Shown here piece after piece: positions 42,423-53,249 of a stretch of DNA of 64,000 bases. The notes under the pieces were generated by a model. That model was not told where the DNA came from and ran no database searches. It was given only the letters and a program-made list of their open reading frames with translations. The first letter of the stretch is position 1; every line of letters starts with the position of its first letter. Source of the DNA: Meconema thalassinum (taxonomy: Eukaryota > Arthropoda > Insecta > Orthoptera > Tettigoniidae); contig OX336393.1 in NCBI GenBank assembly GCA_946902985.2, forward strand, positions 136,614,533-136,678,532, written 5' to 3'. The position numbers were made by a program, and so were the translations under genes.

Positions 42423-44123
42423 GTAAGCAAGACCACGCAGAACGAGCTTATTAACTGCTGCAGCTTAGAGATCTCTGAAGAAATTCTGAAACGAGTGCGG
42501 ACGGCTGGGGTTTCCGCGATTCTATTTGACGAAACTACAGATAACTTATAGCAGGCCTGTCTCAGTTAAACCTGGCGTTACGCTACGTTTATGATAAGTC
42601 CGTCCGAGAAGACGTCATTGAATTCGTCAGCGCCTTTGACGAGTTAGGACAGTTTGTTGCGAAGAAAAAGACAAAGATACCAACTAATTCTTTGTCAACA
42701 CCTAGTGACGACGCAGAACTTTCAGAAACCGACGAGGAGGGGAAGGAGACAGCAGAAGAAATTCCTCAAGAGCTATCCCTAACTGGTGAAGTAGTTGGAC
42801 AAATAGTACTGAATCGACTTAAGAATCATTACTACCTCGATGTCAAAAAGTGCGTAGGTATAGGCAGTGACAGTTGCATGGTCATGGTGTCGGAAGTTCG
42901 TGGGGCAGTTGCAGAGATACAAAAGGAGGCTGAAAACGCCTTAAAGACCTCATGCTACAACCACAACTTAATAACGCCCTGTCCAAATCAAATAATGTGC
43001 CTGAAGTGAAAAAGGCCATGTCAACAATGAATCAAGTGACATCCTTTTTTCCACATCCAAAAAGAAGGCATGTGTTGATGAATATTCTAGGATACTCCCT
43101 GAAAACCATTTGCGAAACCAGATGGGTGGAACGGCACGACGGTGTCCTCCAGTTTGAAGCAGACTTGCCTGGTATCACACATGGAAAGATGCCCAGACGG
43201 CAAACAAAGCTCACTGCCTGATTTTAGCCTTGTGTGAGCCACAGTTTCTCATTGCGACCTGTTGCCTTAGTAGCATTTTATCGTATACGAAGCAGCTGAG
43301 CCAGGCGTTACAGGGCGAAGATTAGATCTAAGTCAAGGAGCTGACTTGGTCACTAGCGCTATCTGCATATTGACAAAACAAAGAGAAGAAGTAGACAAGA
43401 ACTTCGATTTCATCTGGAAGAGAGCTTCAGACCTCGCCAAGAAAATCGATATGGATCCTCCGCTTGAACTTACCGTTCCTCGACAATGTAGAAAGCAGCA
43501 GCTATACCGTTCAAACCATCCGACCAGTACGCCAAAAAGACTTCTATCGGCAGTCTATTTACATTCCGATCTTGGATAATGTTATTTCAGATCTGCACAG
43601 TCGCTTTCCTCCTGAAAGTTTGGCGGTTTTCTCGCTTCCTCTTCTGTTGCCTGAAAAGATCGTCAAAGGTACTACTGAAGACGAAGACATGGCTGAGCTG
43701 TCAGAAGCCTTATGGGAGAGTTTCCACCGAATTCTGCCAATTGAACCTTCCATCGGACAACGTGCTCTCGAAAGTGAAATCACGGTCTGGAAAGCAACTT
43801 GCCTGATTAGGTCCAAAAACAACAAGAAAAAGGATCAGCTAACGGGAGTCAAGGCCGCTCTGGATGCCTGCTTACCGGAAGTATACCCCCTTGTATCTAC
43901 CCTGCTCAAACTCCTAGCCAATTTGCCTGTAAGCAACGCCACTGTAGAAAGGAGTTTTTCTACCTTGCTCAGAATTAAAACGTGGCTTCGGTCTTCGATG
44001 GGAGAATCTCGTCTGGTTGGTTTAGCCCTGCTAAACATTCATAAAGATATTGACGTCTGTGTGGATAGAGTAATTGACAGGTATGCGAAGTCTAAAAAGA
44101 GGAGGGTGAAGTTTATTATCTAG
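42423..44123 (+). pseudogene. hAT transposase, C-terminal part
   Basis: Resumes the coding series broken at 35631: SKTTQNELINCCSLEISEE, then the catalytic-region FDETTD near 42528. A frame change follows, then LALRYVYDKSV and the acidic insert of 42692 on, GSDSCMVMVSEV, and, after another stop/frame change near 42970, NALSKSNNVPEV and ETRWVERHDGVLQF. The last frame (43464-44123) ends with the hAT dimerisation domain LPVSNATVERSFSTLLRIKT and its stop 211 bp before the TIR. Several stops and frameshifts make it inactive. Confidence 0.85.
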
Positions 44124-44334
44124 GAACTGGTTTGTGTTCGTTGCTTTTGATATAATTGTTTTAAAAAATTTAAAATTAACATTGTACAAAACTGTAATTA
44201 TGAGTAGTTATGAGTAGTTAGCATGTGCAGTTAATGCCAAATAAATTATCTTATCTTCTTATATCAAAAGTATATTTTACTTTAAAATTTAGGCAACCCG
44301 CACGCCCTTTTAGCCGTTGCTGGATCCGGGCCTG
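44124..44334 (+). other. 3' UTR and right TIR of the hAT transposon
   Basis: AT-rich, with AATAAA at 44241-44246, ending in the TIR CTGGATCCGGGCCTG (44320-44334). Confidence 0.85.
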
Positions 44335-44455
44335 ACTACAGTACACACACTAATAGTCATCTCAATAACACAGGTTATCACACAAATTCCACACACCCCT
44401 AAGTACATGGGGCTACATGATGACGATGTCTCAAAGTCCCCAGACGAATCAACAA
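44335..44455 (+). repeat. S2b-type SINE tail fragment
   Basis: After the TSD: ACACACTAATAG, ACAGGTTATCACACA, CACACCCCTAAGTACATG, GGGCTACATGATGACG. The left flank of the hAT element ends in a different SINE, so the hAT sat at or near a SINE-SINE junction. Confidence 0.6.
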
Positions 44456-44872
44456 CAACTATTATTTATTTGCTTTTAATAAGTCGTTGCTTGTGAAAGG
44501 AAAATTATCAGCAAATTAAATCATAACTGCGTTTTACGCGAGAGTAGATCTTTGACCTCATGAGTAAGAAATAAAATATAATATGATAAGAAATACTAGT
44601 AGGTTATCTGCAGCATCTAAAAGGTCTGCGAGATAAGAGCGAAAGTTGATGACCGTGTTTTGCTGGAGCTGTACATGCGTCTCCCACACAGTGATCATAA
44701 CAAACCACGTGAAGTTATGTTAGAATGAGTCACGGTACAGCGCAACACCCCATTCTTTGATGATCGCCTGCGTAACGACCGTAGTCACATGCTAGCATGG
44801 TGAACAGACAGTGATACCCAGTGGCGTAACTGCGGGGGTTGATCAGGGGGTACAATCCCCCCCAGAGCCAAA
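44456..44872. other. Gene-free spacer
   Basis: No gene or element recognised; only short unsupported frames. Confidence 0.4.
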
Positions 44873-44932
44873 TAATTACAAAGATGGTTGGTTGGTTCCT
44901 CAGTTTAGGGGCTGCGACAACGCGATCATTTA

Positions 44933-46086
44933 TAGTCCATCTACTGTAAATTTGCACTTTTTTGACAGTTCTCGCGGGAACAATACTCCTACAGAATATA
45001 TCAATCCGCCTCTACCACGTGCATTCCAGCCAATGAGCTATCACCCACATGGCAGCCAGCAATGGCCGCTGTATTCCGTCAAGGTATCAACAGCTGTTAT
45101 GAGTTGCCTAAACCTACATTTATCTCGCAATATCAATTCATTGCCCTTTTTATAGGAAACTTGTATTTCTTTGTGACATTTATCAAACAATAATCGATCT
45201 AACAGCACACCTATTGTGTGCTGTTCCTGTTACATCATTGGACGCCCTATGAGCAAGACCTTGGCTATGACAAAGCAGCTGATAACTTAAATGTGAGAGT
45301 GGAATTATTTTTGGCCCATCATTTCACAGCTCGAGGAAAATGCTTACTACGGTATGGTGTAAGATGTCCTTAAGACGATACGATCATTACTTGACCTGTT
45401 GGATTGATATTTAAATGAAGCGTACGAAACATATCGCCATGTAAGTTAAGTTTTAGGCCTACTTTTTTGCACAAATCATGCCATATGAAAATTATTCACT
45501 AGGCCAATGTCCTTGGGAAAATCAATAGTTCTGATGCCTTTTCTTTTACCTTCAAAAATAGATAAATAAGATAAATATATTGAACAAGAAATCCCGCATC
45601 TGCTTCAAACTCGATATTCAAAACAAAGATGTCCGACCTGGAGACATCTCAGGCTACATATTTACTCAACATTTAAGATAACCACTATATATTTATCTGA
45701 AGAGTAAACACGCGTTCAAATGGAAATAATACTTTCAGACGACTTTGCGCAATATTATCAATTATAATTATTATTATTTAATATAATTAACACGTTATAT
45801 TCTCAGGCGTATAAACACAGTAAAGCGTCCATTACCAACCACACGCCCATCCCACGAGCACGTGGTAGTTAAGTTTGATAATGCAACTTTTCAGTCTGGC
45901 CGAGAGCCTGTATTGCCAACCTATTCACAATTACTGGGACAAGCGAAAAAATGACCTGAAAAAACTTACATGCGATTAAAACGTGTATATATTTGTTATG
46001 GACTACAGGTTATAAATTGAGTCTTTCCTTGTGAAGGTTGGCAACCCTAGCTGCCAAAAAAGTGCAAACTAACAGTAGATGAACTA
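44933..46086. mobile_element. MITE with 36-bp TIRs and TA target duplication
   Basis: Left end TAGTCCATCTACTGTAAATT; right end reversed TAGTTCATCTACTGTTAGTT; both continue with TTGCACTTTTTTG. Flanking TA at 44931-44932 and 46087-46088. Excision restores the SINE sequence CATTTA-GTCCCG (CATGTA-GCCCCG elsewhere). TA duplication suggests the Tc1/mariner superfamily. No transposase frame; the 114-codon frame at 44811 runs across the border. An interior relative lies at 22400-22690. Confidence 0.85.
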
Positions 46087-46193
46087 TAGTCCCGTTTACT
46101 TTGGGTGTGTGTGTAGAATCTGTCTGATAGCCGATGTTAATTGTGATTGCTGTATTAGTGTGTGTTTTAATTCAAGTGAGGACTGCAGACATT

Positions 46194-46522
46194 AAGGCTC
46201 CGTGGCTTAGGCGGCAGCACGCCGACCACTCACCACTCGGTCCGTGGTTCAAATCTCGGTCACTCCATGTGAGATTTGTGCTGGACAAAGCGGTGGCAGA
46301 CAGGTTTTTCTCCAGGTATTCCGGTTCTCCCTGTCATAATTTCATTCCAGCAACACTCTCCACTATCATTTCATCTCATCTGTCATTCATTTAATCATTG
46401 GCCCAGGGGAGTGCGACAGGCTTCGGCAGCCGGCACAATTCATATTCTCGCCACTAGATGTGGGCTTCATACATTCTATTCCCTAACCCGGTCGGTGGAC
46501 TGGAAGTAGGCTGTGGATTTTC
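46194..46522 (+). mobile_element. SINE S4, inserted in S2b
   Basis: tRNA-like head with CCGTGGCTTAGGCGGCAGC and GTGGTTCAAATCTC. It is flanked by ACTGCAGACATT at 46182-46193 and 46523-46534, a perfect 12-bp duplication inside S2b. Only copy in the window. The tail is not A-rich. Confidence 0.85.
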
Positions 46523-47119
46523 ACTGCAGACATTGAATTTTTAAATAGTTCCTACGTTTGCTACCAAACGTCACCGTCAACGACGAACTTGTTCTGAACT
46601 TGGTTACTAGATGCCACTGCAGTCGGCTCCTGACGACGAACGTTAGAAGCTAAGAGCGTTAGTCTATTTTAACCTATAATTTTGCTTCACACAAGTGCAA
46701 TTACTGGAAGGGTCTTTTACATACCATAAATCTATGTCGTGGGACCGCCGACTTTACTTCCCCTCCGAAGGAAGGCATACTGAGGGATTTTTAACGATCT
46801 TAAAAAATCCGACGACTTCGGTCGGATTTGAACCCGCGATCTTGGGCATAGAAGCTCAGCATGCTACCAACTACGCCACCGAAGCCGTCTAATAACAAAG
46901 AAAACGTACTGTAATTTTGGGATTGTTGACAAACGTTTGGATTATGTATACGCCACCAGGAGACGCTCGTAGTGAACACGTTTGGTCGATAAGGCGAAGT
47001 CTGTTGTTCAGCACCGAAATCCATTCCCTGACCCGTCCTGAAAAGAAAAAAAAACATGGCCAATGGCTGCATTAATAATAATAAATAAAATTATATGAGA
47101 ATATCCAGCCCCGTTAAAA

Positions 47120-47204
47120 TACGAGGGCGGATCGAAAAGTATTTGCTCCTATTTCTTTTAGAAAAGAATACATACACGTAATTACAAATATGTGTACTGT
47201 TCTA
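47120..47204. repeat. mariner terminal fragment
   Basis: ACGAGGGCGGATCGAAAAGT and GCTCCTATTTC are typical of a mariner 5' TIR and its subterminal part. The other end is not visible; the next element starts at 47205. Confidence 0.5.
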
Positions 47205-47715
47205 CGTACCTTTCCCCCAGGGGCTCACATCTAGTGCGACGTGGGTTGGCGACCACGGGTCCCCAGCTGAGTCTGGCTTTGCTTCCACTGACTTGTGCCG
47301 GGCTCCTCTCTGTTATCTTTCTTGTCAGCCTTTCTTGGTCAACTCTTGTTCTCTTCCGACCCCACCGGTATTAGGGTATCAGAGGCCTAGGGAATCTCTT
47401 CCTTTCCCACCTTAATTGGCCCTTCTCTCATCTTACTGGATCCCTCATTCTTCGAGGGTTCCGCCTTCGCTTTCTTTTACGTTTTGTACGACTTCTCACT
47501 TTTAATTACATTTTGTACGTCTTTTTCTTATCTAAATTCCGTTCTGAGTTATTTCAATCTAAATTGCATTTTGTGAATATTTTGAACTTCAATTGCATTT
47601 TGTAAGTATTTTCAACCCCAATTGCATTTTGTCGGCATTTTCAATCTAAATTGCATTTTTTGGATATTTTTCTGTCTGTCCAGTTTTTCCTTTGGATAGT
47701 TTTAATTTCTGTAAA
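47205..47715 (+). mobile_element. Second copy of the C-run/minisatellite retroelement, truncated
   Basis: Starts like the copy at 20322 (CCCCCAGGGGCTCACATCTAG), follows it through GCGACCACGGGTCCCCAG and TTGGTCAACTCTTGTTC, then holds about six 29-bp minisatellite units (ATTGCATTTTGTAAGTATTT). The second head and the ATC tail are absent. Confidence 0.75.
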
Positions 47716-47759
47716 TCTTTTCATGTTTCTTGTGAATTTAAGAATGAATGAATAAGTGT

Positions 47760-47875
47760 TGATTTTGTTGTTGTTTATTTAGGGGCTTTGCGACATAGTG
47801 GTCATGTAGCATCGTGTACTTGAATGTGTGTAGTATTTGTCTGATAACCTGTCTGTACAACTAGTAGTGAGAGCA
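47760..47875 (-). repeat. S2b-type SINE tail fragment
   Basis: TTATTTAGGGGCTTTGCGAC, GTGGTCATGTAGCATCG and GTCTGATAACC match the reversed S2b end. Confidence 0.6.
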
Positions 47876-47974
47876 TTTATAATTAAGGTAGTATTTGCGC
47901 AGGAAGCGGCCGTGGCATTAAGTTAGGTACCAATCCCAGCAATTGCCTGGAGTAGAATTGGGAAACCACAGATA

Positions 47975-48115
47975 AACTCTCACCAAGGTGGATCGGGTTA
48001 GATTCCCGGTCAATGCATGTGAGATTTTTGAAGTGAAATGCCATGTCCCGTGGTTCGGATTCCACGTAAATAGGAGGTCCCGTGGCTCATAATTGCATGA
48101 TTAAGCTTCCTTTTT
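47975..48115 (+). mobile_element. SINE S6, partial
   Basis: CTCACCAAGGTGGATCGGG, TTCCCGGTCAATGCATGTGA, GAAGTGAAATGCCATGTCC and GGATTCCACGTAAATAGGAG match the copy at 48617-48805. The A-box part of the head is missing. The GGAAGCGGCCGTGGC phrase just before it is an S1 remnant. Confidence 0.65.
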
Positions 48116-48585
48116 CCTTCCAGTTTTCAAACATTTCATTTTTTTAACTTTTCATGACCTAATGCAGTAAAAATGTTTGCAATGCGCTGAAATTACTTCA
48201 GATGTTTAACCATTAGACTTAATTAGAAATTTTCTCTTACGAAACTCACAGTATAATGACTACTGTATTTACACTAAAATCGAAACCATGTTAGTACAAA
48301 ATGTGATATGTTTAGTTTTGAATACTATATTCTAGTTTCCGTGTGAATTTCGAGCAGAGGTGTTCCAAGTGCTTCTTGCTGATAGTCCCCTCTTGAACTA
48401 CTCAAAGGTTCGTGGACTATGGATTGAAATCACCAGATTTAGTGGGTGCATTCCAAAGTACAGTAATTGAAAAACGAGAAAACGGGCTCAGCTCAGGCAT
48501 CCCTCAGAATATCAAATTCCGAAAACTCTAGACGCAATTCCTTATGGACACTTTGTAAGTCCATAGGGAAGAAAACATCACTAAG
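48116..48585. other. Gene-free spacer
   Basis: AT-rich, no gene or element recognised. Confidence 0.4.
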
Positions 48586-48616
48586 TATGGTATTTATTTA
48601 TTTATTTATTTATTTG

Positions 48617-48800
48617 AGGGCGCGGTGGCGCAGCGGTCAACCTATTCGCCTCTCACCAAGGTGGACCGGGTTTGATTCTCGGTCAATGCATGTGAGGTTT
48701 TCGAAGTGAAATGCCATGTCCTGTGGTTCGGATTCCACGTAAAAAGGAGGACCCGTGGCTCATGATCAGAAGATTAACGGTCACGTAAAACTGAACGCTT
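48617..48800 (+). mobile_element. SINE S6, tRNA-derived
   Basis: Head GGCGCGGTGGCGCAGCGGTC (A-box) and CCGGGTTTGATTCTC (B-box), body with GTGAAATGCCATGTCC and GGATTCCACGTAAAAAGGAG. TTTA microsatellites lie on both sides (48588-48616, 48800-48840); the right one is the tail of the minus-strand S2a copy. Confidence 0.7.
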
Positions 48801-48804
48801 CCTT

Positions 48805-48835
<31 letters not shown>

Positions 48836-49138
48836 CTTATTTAGCGTATGGCTTTTAGTGCCGGGAGTGTCCGAGGACATGTTCGACTCACCAGACTGTA
48901 GCTGCTTCAAGCGCATACCCATGAGGTGAGCTACAAGTTCCGAGTAATTTCAAGTAGTTCCAACTTTCACTACCAGATGTCACTAATACCTGTTGGTGAA
49001 CGTTGGAACTTTGATAGTGCGTTCCAACGAAATCTAACCTAGAAATTTGGCTTCACACAAGTTTAGTTAAGGAAGGATCTTTTACATACCATAAATCTAT
49101 GACATGGGACCGCCGGCTTCACTTCCCCTCCGAAGGAA
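48801..49138 (-). mobile_element. SINE S2a, minus strand, head missing
   Basis: Starts with its TTTA tail, then GCGTATGGCTTTTAGTG, GGACATGTTCGACTCACC, GTCACTAATACCTG, CATAAATCTATGACATGGG, CTTCCCCTCCGAAGG: the reverse of 27961-28401 without the tRNA-like head. Confidence 0.8.
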
Positions 49139-49195
49139 GTAATAAAATATGTCAGCAGGTCTTCAATAAAATTATTTAGAACAAACAAATATGAA

Positions 49196-49790
49196 TGGAA
49201 ACTTGGACTATTGGTGCAGCAGAAAAGAGGAGAAATGTGGTGTTACATGAGATTTCGTTGGAACGCTCTATAAAAGTTCCAACGTTCACCACTAGATATC
49301 ATTGACATCTGGTAGCGAAAGTTTGAACTACTTGAAATTGACGGAACTTGTAGCTCACCCTAGGGGTGTCCGCTTGAAGCAGCTACAGCCTCTCGCTAGC
49401 CGAATATATCCTCGCACACTCCCGACACTAAAAGCCATACGATAAAAACAAAAAAACAACAACAAAAACAGGAGAATGATGATCAGATGGGTAGATAGGG
49501 TTACAAACGAAGATGTATTAAGACGAGTGGGAGAGGAGAGATGTTTCTGGCGACTAAGAGAAGAGATAGGTTGGTAGAACACACTCTAAGACACCCAGGA
49601 ATAGAAAGCTTAGTTGTGGAAGAATTGAGGACAAGAACTGTCGGGGTAGACCAAGGTTAGAATATGTTAAACAGATTGTTTCGGATGTAGGGTGTGGTAT
49701 CTATGTAGAGATGAAACTATTTGCTCAGGACAGGGAGGCATGGAGCGCTGCATCAGACCAGTCAAAAGACTGATGACTCAAACTAAAACA
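49196..49790 (+). pseudogene. LINE ORF2 C-terminal tail, split by SINE S2a
   Basis: 49196-49246 and 49470-49790 together match, on the plus strand, the LINE tail of 53686-54090: AGGAGAATGATGATCAGATGG, then a WVDRVTNEDVLRRVGEERCFW-like reading, with a 1-bp loss after AGAGATAGGTTGG that breaks the frame, and the RPRLEYVKQIVSDVG-like end. It is interrupted at 49247-49469 by a head-less S2a. A dead, 5'-truncated copy. Confidence 0.75.
49247..49469 (+). mobile_element. SINE S2a, 5'-truncated, inside the LINE tail
   Basis: Begins in the body at ATGAGATTTCGTTGGAACGC, has GGTGTCCGCTTGAAGCAGC, CACTAAAAGCCATACGATAA and an AAAACAAC tail. No clear target duplication. Confidence 0.75.
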
Positions 49791-50539
49791 ATGTGAATGA
49801 TTTACATTCTAACAATATGCACACCTCTGTATAATAATGTCGTCCATATTATTGTCTTCGTGTTTTTGTTTTGTTTATACTCTGGTGAATTACTATATTG
49901 TCATATGTGGATAGTTACCTGTTAGACAATAAAGAATGCATACAAACAATGATTTCTGAGATTCTGTGTATTTCCCACCGCGCAGCTGCGTATTGTATGC
50001 AAAGCAGTGGGTTTTGTTTAGCTTGATATGAACCATCGCCAGGAGTAATGTCCAGCAATCCAATGGCCTTGCTGAGAACACTACGAGGAAATGTTTGCGC
50101 GTCTGTGTTTTCTCCCACTCCAGCCTGTTCTATTCTTACAAGACATGTTCATTCCCCATGACCTAAGTGTTGATTCTTCAAGTACTGAGAAATCTGCACG
50201 TCTATTTATTGTGTCATCGGTTAATTTCATTCAGCTCTCTTTATTTTCAATACCAACGACCCGTCTAGCTCAGTGCGTTACGGCGCAGGTTTTCCATTCT
50301 CATATTCAGTTGTTTTTCATTTTCAGCTCCAGCCATACTCTATGCCGGGATGATACCTTCGAATAAGCCATGACCGCCTCCTTCCTATTCCTTGTCCAGA
50401 TAAATCCCACTGCATTCATTTCATCTCTCAATAATGAGATCAACGTCAGGATAGGTATCGAAGTGTAAAATTCACATGTCACTTGAAGACTCAATCTCAC
50501 CCCAACTTTCACGCCGTGGCATTGCCGTACGGGGCGGGC
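49791..50539. other. Gene-free stretch with a decayed SINE
   Basis: About 50262-50400 has an A-box-like CTAGCTCAGTGCGTTACGG and S1-like GCCGGGATGATACC and CCGCCTCCTTCCTATTCC. It looks like a decayed S1 relative. Otherwise nothing recognised. Confidence 0.4.
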
Positions 50540-51241
50540 ATCAATTCCACTGAATTTTCCTTAATTCCACTCGGTCCTCCAAGGGACCCAAAAATGCGTT
50601 CAACTCCACTCAGGCTTTGGCAAGGGGTCGACAAAGGGGTTATCCCCAATGACGTAAAGCAAATGCCATAACAAACCTCCTGCTGACTTCAGAGCGCTTG
50701 ACCGATGGCGTGGTGGTGATCGCAAGACATTGTTGTACCATTGGTCAACCGTTCTGATGTCAGGTCCGCTCATTCGTTAAATCATTATAACTTATATGGC
50801 AGAAAATACAAGTGATTTAAAATTAATCATAATATTCTTTTAAATAAGTCTACCAAGTTTTCTATTTTTTTCTACAAATTGTTTTTAACATGTGCATAAT
50901 TAAACGTTTGTATGTTTTTAACCTAGTCAGACATTATAAAATTAAATTTAGATGATAATAATAAGCGAATAATTTGTACCTAAAAAAATAATTTCGGTAT
51001 CAGCTGCGGATGTTGAATACTGGTTTCCAGTCTAGAACGGAAAAATCAGCTGCATTCATGAGCTGCAGAAGGTGTTTGACCCGGCCCTTCGTATGCGAGC
51101 AGGAGGGTTATGAAATTTGTTTACTTCATTGGGGATAACCCCTTTGCCGACCCCTTGCCAAAGCCTGAGCGGAGTTGAGGAACTCATTTTTGGGTCCCTT
51201 GGAGGACCGAGTGGAATTAAGGAAAATCGAGGGGAATTGAT
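50540..51241. mobile_element. Inverted-repeat element with about 146-bp arms
   Basis: The left arm (50540-50685; ATCAATTCCACTGAATTTTC, CACTCGGTCCTCCAAGGGAC, CTTTGGCAAGGGGTCGAC) recurs inverted at 51096-51241. The spacer is AT-rich with no ORF. It looks like a foldback or long-TIR MITE. I could not define a target duplication. Confidence 0.75.
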
Positions 51242-51274
51242 GTTCGACCGTTTATCTCTCACCACGACTGCGGT

Positions 51275-51425
51275 TAGGAGATGCAGCAAGTCCGGAGATC
51301 GGAGGTTTCAATCTAGCACTAACAGCGGCTATCCTGAGTGTGGTTTCTCCCCGGATTCTTCCACACTCCCTCCAGGTAAATGCCGGGATACTCCCAGGGC
51401 ACCTACCTCATCCCCGACCCTACAC
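51275..51425 (+). mobile_element. S1-like SINE fragment
   Basis: GTTTCAATCTAGCACTAAC, then GTGTGGTTTCTCCCC, TCCAGGTAAATGCCGGGAT, and a CCTCATCCCCGACCC end. Diverged from typical S1. Confidence 0.45.
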
Positions 51426-51444
51426 ATACACTGACACCTCATGA

Positions 51445-51715
51445 TGTAACGCTTACCATTCTTCGCTGTCGCCCCGGAGGCACAAGTTTCATTCTCGGCT
51501 CGTCCAAGAAATGTAATTCTGGTCTGAGAGTTGGAACGACGTACACTCAGCTTCGTGAGGCAAACATGAGAAGAGGTTGGTTAAATTCCCTCCTCATCCA
51601 TCCTGGAAGTGGTTTTCCACTTCTACTCCAGGTCAATGCCGGGATTGTTCCTAACTAAATGCCACGGTCACCTCCTTCCCAATGTCTTTTCGGAGGGAGC
51701 TGAATCCAGAAATAT
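51445..51715 (+). mobile_element. SINE S1
   Basis: CTGTCGCCCCGGAGGCAC, TTCATTCTCGGCTCG, GTCTGAGAGTTGGAACG, CTTCGTGAGGCAAAC, CCTGGAAGTGGTTTTCC and TCAATGCCGGGATTGTTCC, followed by GCCACGGTCACCTCCTTCC. The A-box region is decayed. Confidence 0.65.
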
Positions 51716-51879
51716 AGAACAGACACATGCGCAAATTTACAGAATCATGAGTAGTGATATTGTTACTTTTCAGTCGGGCAATACCAGTGCAATCCCAATC
51801 ATTGGGGAATGTGAGACAACCTGATAAAAATTACATGTGATTAAAGTCGATTGCAACAGACACCAACAACAAGACTTCA

Positions 51880-52240
51880 CTTACTTGACTTATTTCCTTA
51901 ATATCCCAAGTGGAGCATAGGGCATCGATGAATTTCCGCCATCGGACACTGTTCTGCGCCATCCTCCTAATCTCGTTCCAGGTCTTCTCTCCTTCTGTTA
52001 TTACACTCCTCCTCCAGTGTTCCTTGGTCTGCCTCTTGGCCTACAACCTTGTGGATTCCATTCCAGGGCATGTCTTGCTATGTTGTCTCCATCTCGTCGT
52101 AATGTATGCCCAATCCATTTCCATTTACTACGACGCATCTCAATATAAATGGGTGTTTCCTGTGTTCTTCTCCACAGCTCTTCATTGGAGATTACTTGTG
52201 GCCACCATATCCTCAGGATACCGTATTCCTCAAGCATATA
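51880..52240 (-). pseudogene. LINE ORF2 C-terminal tail (second LINE type)
   Basis: The minus strand reads YGILRIWWPQVISNEELW, then KWKWIGHTLRRDGDNIARHA, LEWNPQGCRPRGRPRNT, then after a frameshift near 52003 WRRSV, TWNEIRRMAQNSVRWRKFI and ALCSTW. ISNEELW...WIGHTLR...A-L-x-WNPQG...GRPRNTWRRS is the standard end of a widespread LINE endonuclease-RT protein, distinct from the GHILRH tail elsewhere here. Truncated upstream of 52240. Confidence 0.75.
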
Positions 52241-52297
52241 TTCACAAATATTTGGAGTCTGTTAATCAGTTGTTTGTTGGTCTTCGAAGTTTCAATC

Positions 52298-52326
52298 CAA
52301 GTTTCAACAACAACAACAACAACAAC
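52298..52326. repeat. CAA microsatellite
   Basis: About eight CAA units. Adjacent frames in this area have no recognisable product. Confidence 0.9.
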
Positions 52327-52701
52327 AAAGAGAAAATACAGGATGCCATGTTTCGCTCGTCAAGTGAGCATCGTCAGATCTAAAAGGTCAAATCTACAAG
52401 ACAAAATAGCTCTACAAAAATTTCGTATGAGGAGTTTTAATTCGTCCCCGCAAACCTCAGGCCGCTTGTTATTTTGTTTGATGACTGGGGAGGGGGGAGA
52501 GAGCATACCATTCAAAAGCCCTATGTATTGGTTTGTGTGATAACTGTCTGATAAACTCTGCATTAATTTAGGCCCGCGATTGGTATTCAGGGATGAAACC
52601 ACTTAACTATAACCTTCCAATGCTCACGTGTTTTGGCACGCTTACCTATGGAGGTTGGGTGATGTCACTGGATATAATGGACTGGCACAACGATAAGGAT
52701 A

Positions 52702-53112
52702 ATGATGCTATTCATTAAATACACTTGTGAAGCACTTCTTGTGATGTATGCACACAAAGAACGTTTCTACAAAACTCCAGACAGCCACGCGACGGCTGTG
52801 AAAGATGGCGCCTATGAAAGTGACGCGTACCACAAGACGTTAACACGCGTCGCTCCACATGATACAGTGTGTGAAGTAAAAATAGCTAACACATGGTATC
52901 TGAATCACGCAGTCGATACTCGGCTAGACTGTCTTGTCTGGGTTCCCTCAAGGAAGCGAGCGCGGCCCACTACTATTTACTTGAACACTGACTGCTCCAC
53001 AAATAAACATTACGACGCTATATTTTTTACCTGTCTCTGCACCAAATGCGAATTTAAAATCCTTAATCTAGTCTTCTCAGTAAGATCCTACTCAAAAATA
53101 TTAGCTGACTAG
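52702..53112 (+). CDS. 136-codon ORF of unknown status
   Basis: I do not recognise this protein. It has an ATG start, a hydrophobic start (MMLFIKYTCEALLVMYAHKE), 7 cysteines and no repeat or known domain. It stands alone among repeats, without a visible promoter or partner exon. Its length is above what is usual by chance in AT-rich DNA here, but the frame is not supported by any family. A single exon of a host gene, a decayed element or chance are all possible. Confidence 0.15.
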   Translation: MMLFIKYTCEALLVMYAHKERFYKTPDSHATAVKDGAYESDAYHKTLTRVAPHDTVCEVKIANTWYLNHAVDTRLDCLVWVPSRKRARPTTIYLNTDCSTNKHYDAIFFTCLCTKCEFKILNLVFSVRSYSKILAD

Positions 53113-53249
53113 TTTTCATTGATTCATATATAGGCCTACGCTAGCCGTTGATCCTCAAGTGACATCACACGCTCTATAGTAACCTAACACGAACACATGG
53201 CCCTAAATACTACCACAATAGCCAACGTATGTGGCCTGGGAGTACGTAT

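Larger units (their letters stand above)
32401..44334 (+). mobile_element. hAT transposon (ZMYM/TTF type), 11.9 kb including nested insertions
   Basis: Left end CAGGCCCAGATCCAG at 32401; right end, reversed, CAGGCCCGGATCCAG ending at 44334 (one mismatch in 15). ACTACAGT is duplicated at 32393-32400 and 44335-44342, a perfect 8-bp hAT target duplication. The transposase is split into 34830-35635 and 42423-44123 by a gypsy retrotransposon, and repeat A3 lies upstream at 33190-34396. Removing both leaves about 4 kb, normal for hAT. Poly-G and poly-C runs flank the first coding part. Confidence 0.92.
44885..46889 (-). mobile_element. SINE S2b, minus strand, split by a MITE and by SINE S4
   Basis: Segments 44885-44932, 46087-46193 and 46535-46889 join to one S2b element matching 17348-17870. 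Imperfect 12-bp repeats TAATTACAAAGA (44873-44884) and TAATAACAAAGA (46890-46901) flank the whole, 11 of 12 identical, and fit a target duplication. The tRNA-like head (GGTTTGAACCCGCGAT in reverse) is at the right end. Confidence 0.85.

Noticed and set aside
51909..52540. Forward ORFs of 157 and 144 codons
   Set aside because: They are antisense to the LINE tail of 51880-52240 and run into a CAA microsatellite.
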